NCBI GenBank assembly: GCA_014859615.1
Contig: JACUTX010000056.1
Span: 1 to 12,774, forward strand
Reading direction: 5' to 3'
Source: Desulfuromonadales bacterium
GTDB lineage: Bacteria; Desulfobacterota; Desulfuromonadia; Desulfuromonadales; UBA2294
Length of the DNA: 12,774 nucleotides
The translations under genes and the position numbers were made by a program. Shown piece after piece: positions 1-7,136 of this stretch. How positions within the stretch are numbered: position 1 is the stretch's first letter; each line of letters opens with the position of its first letter. The notes under the pieces were generated by a model. It searched no databases, was not told the origin of the DNA, and saw only the letters and a list, made by a program, of their open reading frames with translations.

Positions 1-118
1 ATAGCCTCTGCAAACCGACTGAGCCAGCTTCTGATCCCGCCACCCCAAGGAGATGCACTATGTTCCTTTCTCTATCTCATCCCCACGCGGATGCTGCGTG
101 ATCAATCGCTGGTCTCTT

Positions 119-370
119 TTACTCCGGTAAAGCAGGGAGTCTTTCAAGGGCGGCCACATATCTGTTCAGGTCAAAAGGCTTCCCTTCCTTCAAGACCTCA
201 AAAACTTCTGAAACGACAACATTGCCGATCAGCTCTTTTGCTGTCTGAACTGAATACCCTTCCTCCATAAGCCGGTTCAGGGTCTGCTCGATTTCCGGCG
301 GATCATTTAATTCGAGTTGCGTATCGACCACTTCTATAATTGCCGCTTTCAGGCGTAAATTCTGTTCCAT
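119..370 (-). CDS. Small hypothetical protein (83 aa), downstream of the RAYT gene
   Basis: A compact acidic protein of 83 residues with no signal peptide or membrane segment. It is predicted to be mostly helical, with a distinctive central stretch (GYSVQTAKELIGNVVVSEVF, about residues 38-57) followed by a KEGKPFDLNRYVAALERLP-type tail. From memory this pattern resembles small uncharacterised proteins found singly in desulfuromonads and some Firmicutes; I cannot name a function. The ATG at 370 is preceded by AAGGA with 7 bases of spacing, a good ribosome binding site, so the gene is probably real. It begins 21 bases after the stop of the RAYT gene on the same strand, so the two may be co-transcribed. 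No T-run terminator follows it; a 5-bp hairpin (84-88 with 96-100) lies just downstream. Confidence 0.75.
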   Translation of the reverse strand: MEQNLRLKAAIIEVVDTQLELNDPPEIEQTLNRLMEEGYSVQTAKELIGNVVVSEVFEVLKEGKPFDLNRYVAALERLPALPE

Positions 371-391
371 CTATTTGTCCTTGGTTTGGGG

Positions 392-1342
392 TCATCCTTG
401 CATTTTCAAGATTTGAGTTCGGATTGATTGAACGCGCTCTTCGAGCAGCGTATCTTTTTTCACCCTTTTTTTCAACCGGGTTACGGCTGAACTTAATGTT
501 GCGGCCGCCCGTGCGACTCTTTGCCCCAGCTCTGTCAACGTCCCGATTCCGTCTTCAAATATAATCAGGGCGGCAACGGCGCGTGCTTCGGCAGCGTAAC
601 GCTCTTTACCCGGCGCCCGCAGCTGCGCAGAGCTAAGATTGTAGCTCTGAAGAACCAGATCAACAGCGGCATGCAGTTCAATCTGCCGGTGCGGCGATGC
701 GATCGGCTGCTTGCGCACCCGATGGAGAAAAGTATCATCGCCGAGCACACGCAGATCGGTTCCGCTCCCCTTTCTGAATTCCGGGCGGTCTCCTTCGCGC
801 AAGGCATCGACAACGAAACGTTGGTAGCGGTTGATTGCGACGCGCGCATGAGGATCGAACCGGGTCAAAACAGTATCGATGGTTAACCAGTCGATCTTCG
901 CCATGCCACAATAAGCTTGCTGGCTGCTCCACCGGTAGCTCTTCGGATCGAGGCATATTCCGGCGCGGGTTGGATTGAGATGAATGTAACGGACCAGATC
1001 GAGTAGATAGCTGTCGTCATCAACCAGTATCGCCTTGAACCGGCCGTGAAAAAGCGGACCTGTGCGTTTCTGGCGCTGGTTGATCCAACGTGTGTAGCGG
1101 AAGTTGATATTCTGCATCAAGCGCGATAAAGGGATATCGCCGACCTGAACGGCCAGATGCAGGTGATCGGTCATCAGGCAAAAGGCGTGGATGCGGCAGT
1201 TGAATCGTTCCACCCCTTCGGCGAGAAGGGAGCAGAGGTAGATGCGATCTTCATCGCTAAAGAATATTTTTTGCTGATCCTTGCTGCGCAGGGTGACGTG
1301 ATAGAGTGCGCCAGGATAGTTGATTCTCGTTTGACGTGCCAT
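392..1342 (-). CDS. REP-associated tyrosine transposase (RAYT, Y1/HUH family) with C-terminal HTH-like extension
   Basis: A Y1-type single-strand DNA transposase of the IS200/IS605-related RAYT group. These normally act on REP palindromes and are usually single-copy, domesticated genes. Seen directly: the N-terminal GALYHVTLRS block (residues 11-20), the HUH metal-binding pair H60/H62 in MTDHLHL, GPLFHGRFKA (95-104), and the catalytic tyrosine Y119 in RYIHLNPTRAG (118-128). All key residues are intact. At 316 residues it is longer than a bare Y1 domain (about 150 aa). Roughly residues 218-300 form an extension whose pattern (ARAVAALIIF, then TELGQRVARAAATLSSAVTRL) looks like a DnaA-C-type helix-turn-helix, as in long RAYTs of this bacterial group (recalled). 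There is no clear ribosome binding site before the ATG; only GGATAGA lies upstream. No second transposase, terminal repeats or target duplication is visible, so this is not a complete insertion sequence. Confidence 0.93.
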   Translation of the reverse strand: MARQTRINYPGALYHVTLRSKDQQKIFFSDEDRIYLCSLLAEGVERFNCRIHAFCLMTDHLHLAVQVGDIPLSRLMQNINFRYTRWINQRQKRTGPLFHGRFKAILVDDDSYLLDLVRYIHLNPTRAGICLDPKSYRWSSQQAYCGMAKIDWLTIDTVLTRFDPHARVAINRYQRFVVDALREGDRPEFRKGSGTDLRVLGDDTFLHRVRKQPIASPHRQIELHAAVDLVLQSYNLSSAQLRAPGKERYAAEARAVAALIIFEDGIGTLTELGQRVARAAATLSSAVTRLKKRVKKDTLLEERVQSIRTQILKMQG

Positions 1343-1407
1343 ACAGAAAATCTATCCGATCATTTATAAAATTGCAAGCGTGACACTTGGTGCAGAGATC
1401 GCGCAGT

Positions 1408-2379
1408 TTACCACCACTGCCAGAGAGCGAGGATCAAGACAATCAAAAAGACGTTGATCAGGTTCATGTAAGCCATGCAGATAAAAACTTTTTTATGATC
1501 AAGGCGCGATGTCGGCACCGTTTCGGTTGTCAGTGCGGCGACAACCGGCAGAGCTAAAACCTTATCTTCGCCATGCGGCGCCTGCGACAAAACTGCGGTC
1601 AGATCGACTCCGGCGTTATGGCGCGCCATATGTGTACCGTTTTTCCAGAGTCGGCTCTCTGTGGCATCGTAAACTCGCCCCTGATAAGCGAAATACGCCT
1701 TGCGCCCTTGCTGGCCGTCAAAGAAACCGAGTTCTTCTTCCGTCATGGTTTCGCCGGTCAACTTGGGTGCTGTCTGTTTTCTCTTCAGTCTCGGGCCGAT
1801 AAAGAAGACCACAAAGAAGGCTGAACCCCCCATGAGAAGAAAGAGACAGATTTTGATGAAGAGGAGAAAACCAAAGCGGGTGACAAAGAAAAAATCGAAC
1901 GACGGAACCCGGTAGAGAGTCAGAATCGTACCGCTGATCGCCATGACGACGATCGAGAGGAGGCCGAGCTTTACCTCGCCCCGGGGGAGCCCTTTTGAGG
2001 CGTACGCCGGTTTGAGAATCAGGTGAACGTAGAGGATTGTGCCGAACCAGAAAAAGCCGAACAACATGTGGATGTAGCCGACAATAAACTTGAACAGTCG
2101 GTTCAAGGCAGACGAGAGCTCTGTTTTGACCTGACCCTGGTCTTTGCCGTCCGGTGCCTGCAGGGAAAGAAGATACCCAGCACCGACTGCGGTCAGTTCG
2201 CCTCCGCCGGACGAGTCGAGATGACAGTGCTGACACTCCTTGCCGGTTTTTTCGGCCAGCGCTTCTGTCGCAACAGCCTGAAACGGCATGCAGGAGAACA
2301 GTATCAAGGTGATGAGCAGGGTCCAAAAAGTTTTCATCGGTTTCTCATTTGGCTGGTATTGTTTTGAAAAAATCATCAA
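1408..2379 (-). CDS. Membrane protein with CxxCH heme motif, integral membrane region and cytochrome b5-like domain
   Basis: A multi-domain, probably electron-transferring, inner-membrane protein of 323 residues. In order: a signal or anchor sequence (residues 15-38), a CQHCH c-type heme motif (C49, C52, H53) on the presumed periplasmic side, three hydrophobic segments (about 97-122, 138-157, 168-195), a cytochrome b5-like heme/steroid-binding domain (about 212-282, with the HMARHNAGVDLT signature at 250-261), and a final membrane segment (298-320). The membrane part recalls CopD-like proteins, and the b5 domain matches the 'predicted heme/steroid binding' type. The redox partner is unknown. 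The start is uncertain. The ATG at 2379 has AGG 6 bases upstream. The ATG at 2337 gives a cleaner signal peptide (MKTFWTLLITLILF) but only GAGAA upstream. The stop lies 65 bases before the RAYT start. Confidence 0.85.
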   Translation of the reverse strand: MMIFSKQYQPNEKPMKTFWTLLITLILFSCMPFQAVATEALAEKTGKECQHCHLDSSGGGELTAVGAGYLLSLQAPDGKDQGQVKTELSSALNRLFKFIVGYIHMLFGFFWFGTILYVHLILKPAYASKGLPRGEVKLGLLSIVVMAISGTILTLYRVPSFDFFFVTRFGFLLFIKICLFLLMGGSAFFVVFFIGPRLKRKQTAPKLTGETMTEEELGFFDGQQGRKAYFAYQGRVYDATESRLWKNGTHMARHNAGVDLTAVLSQAPHGEDKVLALPVVAALTTETVPTSRLDHKKVFICMAYMNLINVFLIVLILALWQWW

Positions 2380-2382
2380 TAA

Positions 2383-2400
2383 CCTGAACTATTTTTCAGG
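2383..2400 (-). promoter_or_regulatory. Small inverted repeat in the leader of the cytochrome b5-like gene
   Basis: CCTGAA (2383-2388) and TTCAGG (2395-2400) form a perfect 6-bp inverted repeat around a 6-base loop. On the minus strand the AGG that would serve the start at 2379 lies inside the stem. It could be an operator, a translation-masking hairpin or chance. Confidence 0.25.
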
Positions 2401-2411
2401 AAAGTTCCAGT

Positions 2412-2460
2412 AAAAAAAGGAGTCTGCAGTGGGGCAGGCCTCAGCCTATGGGCAAACTCC
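2412..2460 (-). terminator. Rho-independent terminator of the MFS transporter gene
   Basis: On the minus strand GGAGTTTGC (2460-2452) pairs with GCAGACTCC (2427-2419) over 9 bp with one G-U wobble. It is followed directly by seven T residues (2418-2412). It starts 15 bases after the stop of the transporter gene and separates it from the downstream cytochrome b5-like gene. Confidence 0.85.
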
Positions 2461-2475
2461 GCGCTGAATTTGCGG

Positions 2476-3780
2476 TTAGTTTTGGCCTGGATAACGGTTT
2501 CGGGTCTCCTTGATCAACAGGCTCGACAGCAGAGCGATCAGAGCAATAATAAAAAGGAGCGTGAACGCGTTCTGGTAGCCAGCCAGGGTAAATCCGTCCG
2601 CCGTTCGGCCAGATCGCTGCAGAATCGAGCCGAGCAGTGGTTGGAGGATTGCACCGCCGGCAAACGGAAAGAGGTTAATCAGGCCGATGGCGGTGCCGGC
2701 AATCCGTACTTCAAAGAGCTCTTTGGTGGCTGCAAAGCCGATGACAACCGAGGCGGCGGCAAAGACTCCGAGCAGCAGGCAGAGGAGGTGGAGAGCCAGC
2801 AAAGAGAGGTTGGCTGTCGCAAAAGCGAGCAGAGCGGTCATCCCGACCGTCATCAGGCTGGAGAGAATCAATACCGGTTTGCGCCGTCGATCCAAACGCT
2901 CGGAGAGCCAGGATTGCAGAGGTGCACCGATAATCAGCCCGACGGCGAGCATCGACAGAATCTGGCCGGAGGTTGTCCGGTCAAAACCGTAGACCTCCTG
3001 CAGAAAAGGGCCGCCCCAGAGGCCGCCGAAGGCAAAAAAGATCGAGAGATGAAAAAAGAACCAGGCAGCCAGCGGCCAGAAGTAGCGGTTCGCGAGAATG
3101 ATGCGTACCCCTGCGGCCAGATCGGCTGCTGTCAGGCGTCTGTAGACGCTTTCAGCCGGTCCCTGCCAGCTGAAATCGGCGGGACGGTCTCTGACGATTA
3201 TCCAGACCAGAACGGCGAGGACCAAGGTCAAAGAGGCGACGATCAGAAAGGCCGAGCGCCAGCCGAGCCATTCGGTCAACAGCGCCAGGGGTGAGGTTGC
3301 AATCAGGGAACCGACCCCGCCCATGGCGAGAAGGATCCCGGTCATGCGTGCGAATTCACGCGGGGTAAACCATTCGATGAGGACTTTCATGGTCGGGACG
3401 AACAACATCGCAACGCCGAGACCGACCAGTGATCGACCGATAATGGCGATTGTTACTGTTTGTGCCAGACCGAGAATCAATGCCCCAAAGCTGGCGATCA
3501 GTGAGAAGAGGGTGATGGTTCGGCGGGGGCCCCATGAATCGGCCAGAAGCCCGGCGGGGAGCTGCATCATGGCGTAGGGGTAGAAATAGGCCGAACCGAG
3601 CAGGCCGAGCAGGGTGCCGTCGGCTTTGAGGTCGTGCATCATATCGACAGCCACGACGGCCGGTGCCAGACGGTGGAAGTAGACGAGGATGTAGCCGCCG
3701 GAGAGTATGGCGAAAATTAACCAGCGGTAGCGCAAGGTTTTTTCGAGGGTGTTGTCGGGGTGTGGGGGATTTGCGGACAC
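2476..3780 (-). CDS. Major facilitator superfamily transporter
   Basis: A 434-residue integral membrane protein with about twelve hydrophobic segments, the usual MFS size. The first helix is around residues 18-36, followed by YFHRLAPAVVAVDM. The loop between helices 2 and 3 carries the MFS motif-A pattern GLLADSWGPRRT (78-89). A central cytoplasmic loop (about 195-220) separates the two six-helix halves, and a second motif-A-like loop (SERLDRRRKP) follows in the C-terminal half. The substrate cannot be read from the sequence. Translation probably begins at GTG (3780-3778), with GGAG 7 bases upstream. An ATG 13 bases further out is in another frame. The gene lies 42 bases after the HD-GYP stop on the same strand, so the two are probably partly co-transcribed, although a weak hairpin lies between them. 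It ends in a strong terminator. Confidence 0.93.
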   Translation of the reverse strand: MSANPPHPDNTLEKTLRYRWLIFAILSGGYILVYFHRLAPAVVAVDMMHDLKADGTLLGLLGSAYFYPYAMMQLPAGLLADSWGPRRTITLFSLIASFGALILGLAQTVTIAIIGRSLVGLGVAMLFVPTMKVLIEWFTPREFARMTGILLAMGGVGSLIATSPLALLTEWLGWRSAFLIVASLTLVLAVLVWIIVRDRPADFSWQGPAESVYRRLTAADLAAGVRIILANRYFWPLAAWFFFHLSIFFAFGGLWGGPFLQEVYGFDRTTSGQILSMLAVGLIIGAPLQSWLSERLDRRRKPVLILSSLMTVGMTALLAFATANLSLLALHLLCLLLGVFAAASVVIGFAATKELFEVRIAGTAIGLINLFPFAGGAILQPLLGSILQRSGRTADGFTLAGYQNAFTLLFIIALIALLSSLLIKETRNRYPGQN

Positions 3781-3794
3781 GGCTAAACTCCATT

Positions 3795-3824
3795 AAAAAG
3801 ACGCAGTGATCGATAGCCGTCTCT
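3795..3824 (-). terminator. Possible weak terminator/attenuator between HD-GYP and MFS genes
   Basis: On the minus strand AGAGACG (3824-3818) can pair with CGTCTTT (3803-3797), 7 bp with one G-T wobble, around a 14-base loop. Five T residues end at 3795. It overlaps the HD-GYP stop codon. The large loop makes it weak, so it may only reduce read-through into the transporter gene. Confidence 0.4.
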
Positions 3825-4743
3825 ACGTCGGTGCAGAGGTCTTTTGTGCCTCACTCAGGAAACGGGATTTTTCAATGATCGCATCAAACTCCGGATTTTT
3901 ATGGATTTTGACCAGAGCGGAAACGACATCCGGGTCAAACTGTGTCCCCGCTTTTTTGACCACTTCACGAACGGCATCGTCCTTAAGCATATGCGACTTG
4001 TACGGGCGCTCGGAGGTGATCGCATCATAGGCATCGGCTACGCAGAGGATTCTGGCGAGAAAAGGGATCTTTTGGTTTGCTATGCCGTCCGGGTATCCTC
4101 GTCCATCGAGACGTTCATGATGGTGTTTAACGATCGGCAATATCTCCTTGAATTTTTTGATCGGGGATAAAATCTGCACCGCATGGCCCGGATGCATTTT
4201 AATCAGGTTGTATTCATCTTCGGTTAATTCACCCACTTTGTTCAGAATGTCATCGTAGGTCCCGATCTTTCCGATGTCATGAAGCAACGCGGCAATATCG
4301 AGAAACTGTAAATCCTCGTCGCTCACATCGAGTTCAGCCGCGAGGAGCAGGCTGTAATGGCGGACACGCATGGAGTGCCCCATGGTCCAGGGGCTCTTTG
4401 CGTCGAGGGCGTTAACAAAGGCAAAGATCAGACTGTTGATGATTTCGAGCAGTTCATTTTCTGCCAAATCCTTGAACCGAACCTCCTTGAGGTATTGCTC
4501 TTTGTATCTGACAATTCTTTTATTGACGATATAACCGAGAATACTGCTGATAAGGGGGGCAAAAAGGATGAGCAAAGTATATTGAGTCTCGATGGTCGGT
4601 TCTGAGGAAGCGATCAGGGAGATAATATCCCGTCCGGAATCGAGATAGATCCGATAGAGATAGGCCAGAAGTATCAGCCACCCTGAAAATGAGATAAACA
4701 AAGAGATGTGGTCATGTTCCTCTTTAGCAGTGGTCGATTTCAT
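3823..4743 (-). CDS. Membrane-anchored HD-GYP cyclic-di-GMP phosphodiesterase
   Basis: A 306-residue protein with two N-terminal membrane helices (about residues 14-32 and 55-74), a short linker or coiled coil (78-100), and a full HD-GYP domain (about 105-285). The metal and catalytic residues are all seen: H123 in the MGHSMRV motif, HD 155-156 in LLHDIGKIG with K159, H184 in MHPGHA, HHHERLDGRGYPDG (207-220, with GYP at 216-218), ADAYDAITSERPYK (236-249) and the closing AGTQFDPDVV. The family hydrolyses c-di-GMP to pGpG or GMP, so this is probably an active cytoplasmic enzyme. The short periplasmic loop between the helices (about 33-54) has no recognised sensor fold, so the input signal is unknown. 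GGA lies 5 bases before the ATG. The gene is first of the minus-strand run; the transporter follows 42 bases downstream. Confidence 0.95.
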   Translation of the reverse strand: MKSTTAKEEHDHISLFISFSGWLILLAYLYRIYLDSGRDIISLIASSEPTIETQYTLLILFAPLISSILGYIVNKRIVRYKEQYLKEVRFKDLAENELLEIINSLIFAFVNALDAKSPWTMGHSMRVRHYSLLLAAELDVSDEDLQFLDIAALLHDIGKIGTYDDILNKVGELTEDEYNLIKMHPGHAVQILSPIKKFKEILPIVKHHHERLDGRGYPDGIANQKIPFLARILCVADAYDAITSERPYKSHMLKDDAVREVVKKAGTQFDPDVVSALVKIHKNPEFDAIIEKSRFLSEAQKTSAPT

Positions 4744-4961
4744 TTCAGTCCAGGATTCCTTCAGACAAAGGGGTATTTATGAGAACAGTGCATCGCTCAA
4801 GCGAATGATGATCTCTTCCGGTCGAAACTTTTTTGAGTGTCCCACATCGGGGCGGATATCTCAATTTTCTTTTATCGGGTTTTGAGTCGGGACCGTGGCA
4901 AAACGCTCAATGCGGCTGATCTGTTTGTCTTTGCTTTTAAGCTGAAATCACCCAAATCACT

Positions 4962-4989
4962 TTGCATCCGTTGACAGATTGTGTATATT
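4962..4989 (+). promoter_or_regulatory. Candidate sigma-70 promoter of the cyclophilin gene
   Basis: TTGCAT (4962-4967) and TATATT (4984-4989) are 16 bases apart, 38 bases before the start codon. A perfect TTGACA at 4971-4976 is also present, but it has no -10 box at 16-18 bases, so which hexamer is used is unclear. Confidence 0.35.
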
Positions 4990-5027
4990 TCTGCGCGAAA
5001 TCAGAACCTGGCGACAAGGAGTCGAAT

Positions 5028-5540
5028 ATGAGTGCAACCAATCCGATGATCGTGATCGAAACGACACTGGGAGAGATTATCCTTGAGCTCGATCGGGAGA
5101 AGGCGCCGGTGAGTGTCGACAACTTTATCCGTTATGCCGAAGCTGGCCATTACGACGGCACTATTTTTCATCGCGTGATTCAGGGCTTTATGGTGCAGGG
5201 GGGCGGGATGACACCTGATCTGCAGGAGAAGCCGACTCGTGAGCCGATTATTAATGAAGCGACCAACCGGCTGAAGCACAAGGTCGGGACGATCGCCATG
5301 GCGCGGACTTCCGAGGTTAACAGCGCCACGGCGCAGTTTTTTATCAACACCGAAAACAACAGTCCCCTCAACTACAGCGGCCCGTCAGATGCCGATTTCG
5401 GTTATGCGGTTTTCGGACAGGTGGTCGACGGGATGAATGTAGTCTATACGATCGAGCAGCAGGCAACATCTGCCGTCGCCGGGCATGATAATGTACCGGT
5501 TAAACCGATTCTGATCGAGAGTGTGACGGTGCTGGATTAA
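5028..5540 (+). CDS. ppiB: Cyclophilin-type peptidyl-prolyl cis-trans isomerase
   Basis: A cytoplasmic cyclophilin of 170 residues that would catalyse cis-trans isomerisation of Xaa-Pro bonds. Seen: IVIETTLGEIILELD at the N-terminus; the active-site block FHRVIQGFMVQGGG (47-60, catalytic R49); ART (92-94); SATAQFFIN (99-107) with Q103; and FGYAVFGQVVDGMNVV (124-139). A phenylalanine (F124) sits where eukaryotic CypA has the cyclosporin-contacting tryptophan, as in many bacterial cyclophilins. There is no signal peptide. The frame is open further upstream to an ATG at 4962, but AAGGAG with 6-base spacing points to 5028, and the upstream residues match nothing in the family. The gene is monocistronic: a divergent neighbour lies upstream and a bidirectional terminator downstream. 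The symbol reflects family resemblance to E. coli ppiB. Confidence 0.94.
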   Translation: MSATNPMIVIETTLGEIILELDREKAPVSVDNFIRYAEAGHYDGTIFHRVIQGFMVQGGGMTPDLQEKPTREPIINEATNRLKHKVGTIAMARTSEVNSATAQFFINTENNSPLNYSGPSDADFGYAVFGQVVDGMNVVYTIEQQATSAVAGHDNVPVKPILIESVTVLD

Positions 5541-5609
5541 AAAATGATTGTAACAACTTGGGCATTATTGAGGGTCTGCTGAACCGTTACCAACGATCAG
5601 CATCATTTA

Positions 5610-5644
5610 AAACGGCCTGCCGACATATTGTCGGCAGGCCGTTT
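5610..5644. terminator. Bidirectional intrinsic terminator between convergent ppiB and rhlE
   Basis: A perfect 16-bp inverted repeat, 5610-5625 with 5629-5644, around the 3-base loop TAT. The stem is GC-rich in the middle and flanked by A/T tracts on both sides, which give terminal T-rich runs on both strands. It lies 69 bases after the ppiB stop and 7 bases beyond the rhlE stop, so it can end both transcripts. Confidence 0.92.
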
Positions 5645-5651
5645 ATTCTAT

Positions 5652-6959
5652 TTAGCGGTTGCCAGAGGGGCGTACGCCGCCCGGTTGCTGACCGTGACCG
5701 GCTCGGCTCCGATTCGGACGCGGGGCGCTGCCAGCATTGGCCGGTCGCGCTGGTCGTTGTCCACCACTCCCGTTGCGGTTCGGAGTGCGGGGCGGCTGTA
5801 CGCTGCGGGGCGGCTGAGCGCTGCGCGCCGGAGCGGCTTTTTTGTAATCGAACCCTTCGAGGGTTCGCAGTTCGATCTTGTTGCCGAGCAGACGTTCAAT
5901 CGCCCGAATCATCGATTTGTCTTCGGCTGCAACCATGGTGTAAGCATCACCTGTCCGTGTAGCCCGGCCGGTCCGGCCGATGCGGTGCACATAAGCTTCC
6001 GGCGTGGTCGGCACATCATAATTAATTACATGCGAGACCTGGCTGACATCGATGCCGCGAGCGGCGATATCCGTTGCGACCAGAATCTGGTATTTCCCTT
6101 TGCGAAAGCCATCGAGCGCTTCCTGACGCCGGTTTTGCGACAGGTTCCCTTGCAGGGAAGCGGCTTTGTAACCCGATTTTTCAAGATTTTCACCGAGCTT
6201 TTTGGCGCGGTGCTTGGTCCGGGTGAAGACCAGTACCGATTCGGTGCTGGTTCTCTCCAGCATCTGCAGCAACAGATCGCTTTTGAGATGTTGAGCCACC
6301 GGGTAGAGCGCATGGCGAACCGTCTCGGCCGATGTGGCGTTGTCCGCCTGAACCGTCAGAGGATTACGCAGAACTTCACTCGCCAGACGTTTGATCTCGA
6401 TCGGCATCGTGGCTGAAAAAAGCAGGGTCTGCCGCTCTCTCGGGAGCGCTTTTAAAATCTTGCGGATGTCAGGAAAAAATCCCATGTCAAACATCTGGTC
6501 GGCTTCATCGAGCACCAGCACTTCGACCTGAGAGAGATCAATCGTCCCCTGATTGATGTGATCGAGCAGCCGGCCGGGGCAGGCGACAACGATCTCGACG
6601 CCACGTTTGAGCGCGGCTTTTTGCGGGTTGATGCTGACGCCGCCGTAGACGGTAAGGGTGCGCAGACCGGTCAGTTTGCCGAAAACCTTGATCGCTTCGT
6701 TAATCTGTTCTGCCAGCTCACGGGTCGGAGCGATCATCAGTGTACGGATGCGCCCCCGGTTGCCACTCATTAATCGATGCAAAATCGGCAGACCGAAAGC
6801 CGCCGTTTTGCCGGTGCCGGTCTGGGCCAGCCCCATAACATCTCTCCCCTCCATGACCGGCAGGATCGCTTGCGCCTGAATCGGGGTCGGTGTGGTAAAT
6901 CCGGCCGCTTCGATGCCGGCCTCTACTTTGGGGTGAAACTTGAAACTCTTGAAATTCAT
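5652..6959 (-). CDS. rhlE: DEAD-box ATP-dependent RNA helicase, RhlE type
   Basis: A 435-residue RNA helicase likely to act in ribosome assembly or RNA turnover. Domain 1 carries the Q motif (F21 and PTPIQ 24-28), Walker A AQTGTGKT (45-52), PTREL (78-82), the GG block at YGG (105-107), DEAD (151-154) and SAT (182-184). Domain 2 carries VLVFTRTKHRAKKL (242-255), ATDIAARGIDV (295-305) and HRIGRTGR (325-332). Residues 376-435 form a basic, low-complexity tail rich in R, P, G, N and Q, typical of RhlE-like proteins and probably RNA-binding. The frame extends upstream to an ATG at 7061, but GAAGGA lies 4 bases before the ATG at 6959 and the family begins with F..F, so I choose 6959. The unusually long structured region upstream (6960-7170) may carry a regulated leader, as is known for some cold-shock helicase genes. 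Confidence 0.95.
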   Translation of the reverse strand: MNFKSFKFHPKVEAGIEAAGFTTPTPIQAQAILPVMEGRDVMGLAQTGTGKTAAFGLPILHRLMSGNRGRIRTLMIAPTRELAEQINEAIKVFGKLTGLRTLTVYGGVSINPQKAALKRGVEIVVACPGRLLDHINQGTIDLSQVEVLVLDEADQMFDMGFFPDIRKILKALPRERQTLLFSATMPIEIKRLASEVLRNPLTVQADNATSAETVRHALYPVAQHLKSDLLLQMLERTSTESVLVFTRTKHRAKKLGENLEKSGYKAASLQGNLSQNRRQEALDGFRKGKYQILVATDIAARGIDVSQVSHVINYDVPTTPEAYVHRIGRTGRATRTGDAYTMVAAEDKSMIRAIERLLGNKIELRTLEGFDYKKAAPARSAQPPRSVQPPRTPNRNGSGGQRPARPANAGSAPRPNRSRAGHGQQPGGVRPSGNR

Positions 6960-7011
6960 AAATTCCTTCTTTTTGTAACGATTCAGAATAATCGATTCAG
7001 GAATTAAGTCT

Positions 7012-7111
7012 GTCATCTCCGGCGTTTTTTGCTTTTGGAGATCTAATCCGTATAGACTCATAAAGGCTGGCTTCCGGCTGAAAATATGCCGGAATGACGG
7101 TCTTCGTCATT
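7012..7111. repeat. Palindromic REP/MITE-like repeat element
   Basis: The ends of an 87-base segment are near-perfect inverted copies: GTCATCTCCGGC (7012-7023) and GCCGGAATGAC (7088-7098), differing by one inserted base. Its right part folds by itself: TTCCGGC (7072-7078) pairs with GCCGGAA (7088-7094) around 9 bases. An overlapping hairpin, AATGACG (7093-7099) with CGTCATT (7105-7111) and a 5-base loop, adjoins it. ATCTCC (7015-7020) also pairs with GGAGAT (7037-7042). GTCATTCCGGC-like ends are, from memory, typical of dispersed bacterial intergenic repeats. No second copy lies in this window, so repetitiveness is not shown here. Confidence 0.5.
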
Positions 7112-7136
7112 AGCTGAAAGTTACTTGTGGTGTTCA

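Noticed and set aside
84..100. CACGC/GCGTG hairpin as terminator of the 83-residue gene or as a REP element
   Set aside because: The stem is only 5 bp with a 7-base loop and there is no T run on the minus strand; not enough for either call.
47..101. AAGGAG at 47-52 followed 7 bases later by an ATG opening a 13-codon plus-strand frame
   Set aside because: It leads into minus-strand genes with no plus-strand gene to regulate; a short frame after a good ribosome binding site is expected by chance.
521..886. Plus-strand open frame of 121 codons opposite the RAYT gene, and others like it
   Set aside because: It lies wholly over an intact Y1 transposase frame, has no ribosome binding site and shows no family pattern.
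1343..1388. Possible promoter (TTGCAA, 17 bases, TAGATT) and a small 5-bp hairpin (1376-1388) upstream of the RAYT gene
   Set aside because: The -10 box would lie almost on the ATG, both hexamers are only 4 of 6, and the hairpin is too short to be a convincing terminator.
2470..3294. Plus-strand open frame of 274 codons opposite the MFS gene
   Set aside because: Its product is low-complexity, rich in Q, R, G and E, typical of the antisense of a hydrophobic membrane protein; the MFS frame is clearly the coding one.
4885..4913. Sigma-54 promoter based on GTGGCAAAACGCTCAATGC
   Set aside because: The GG and GC elements are not at the required spacing.
4744..5027. Cyclic-di-GMP (GEMM) riboswitch beside the HD-GYP gene
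   Set aside because: I looked on both strands for the conserved GEMM core segments; GGGACCGTGGCAAAACG is only superficially similar and the rest of the fold is missing.
5628..6416. Plus-strand open frame of 262 codons opposite rhlE
   Set aside because: It is antisense to an intact helicase with all motifs and carries no recognisable domain.
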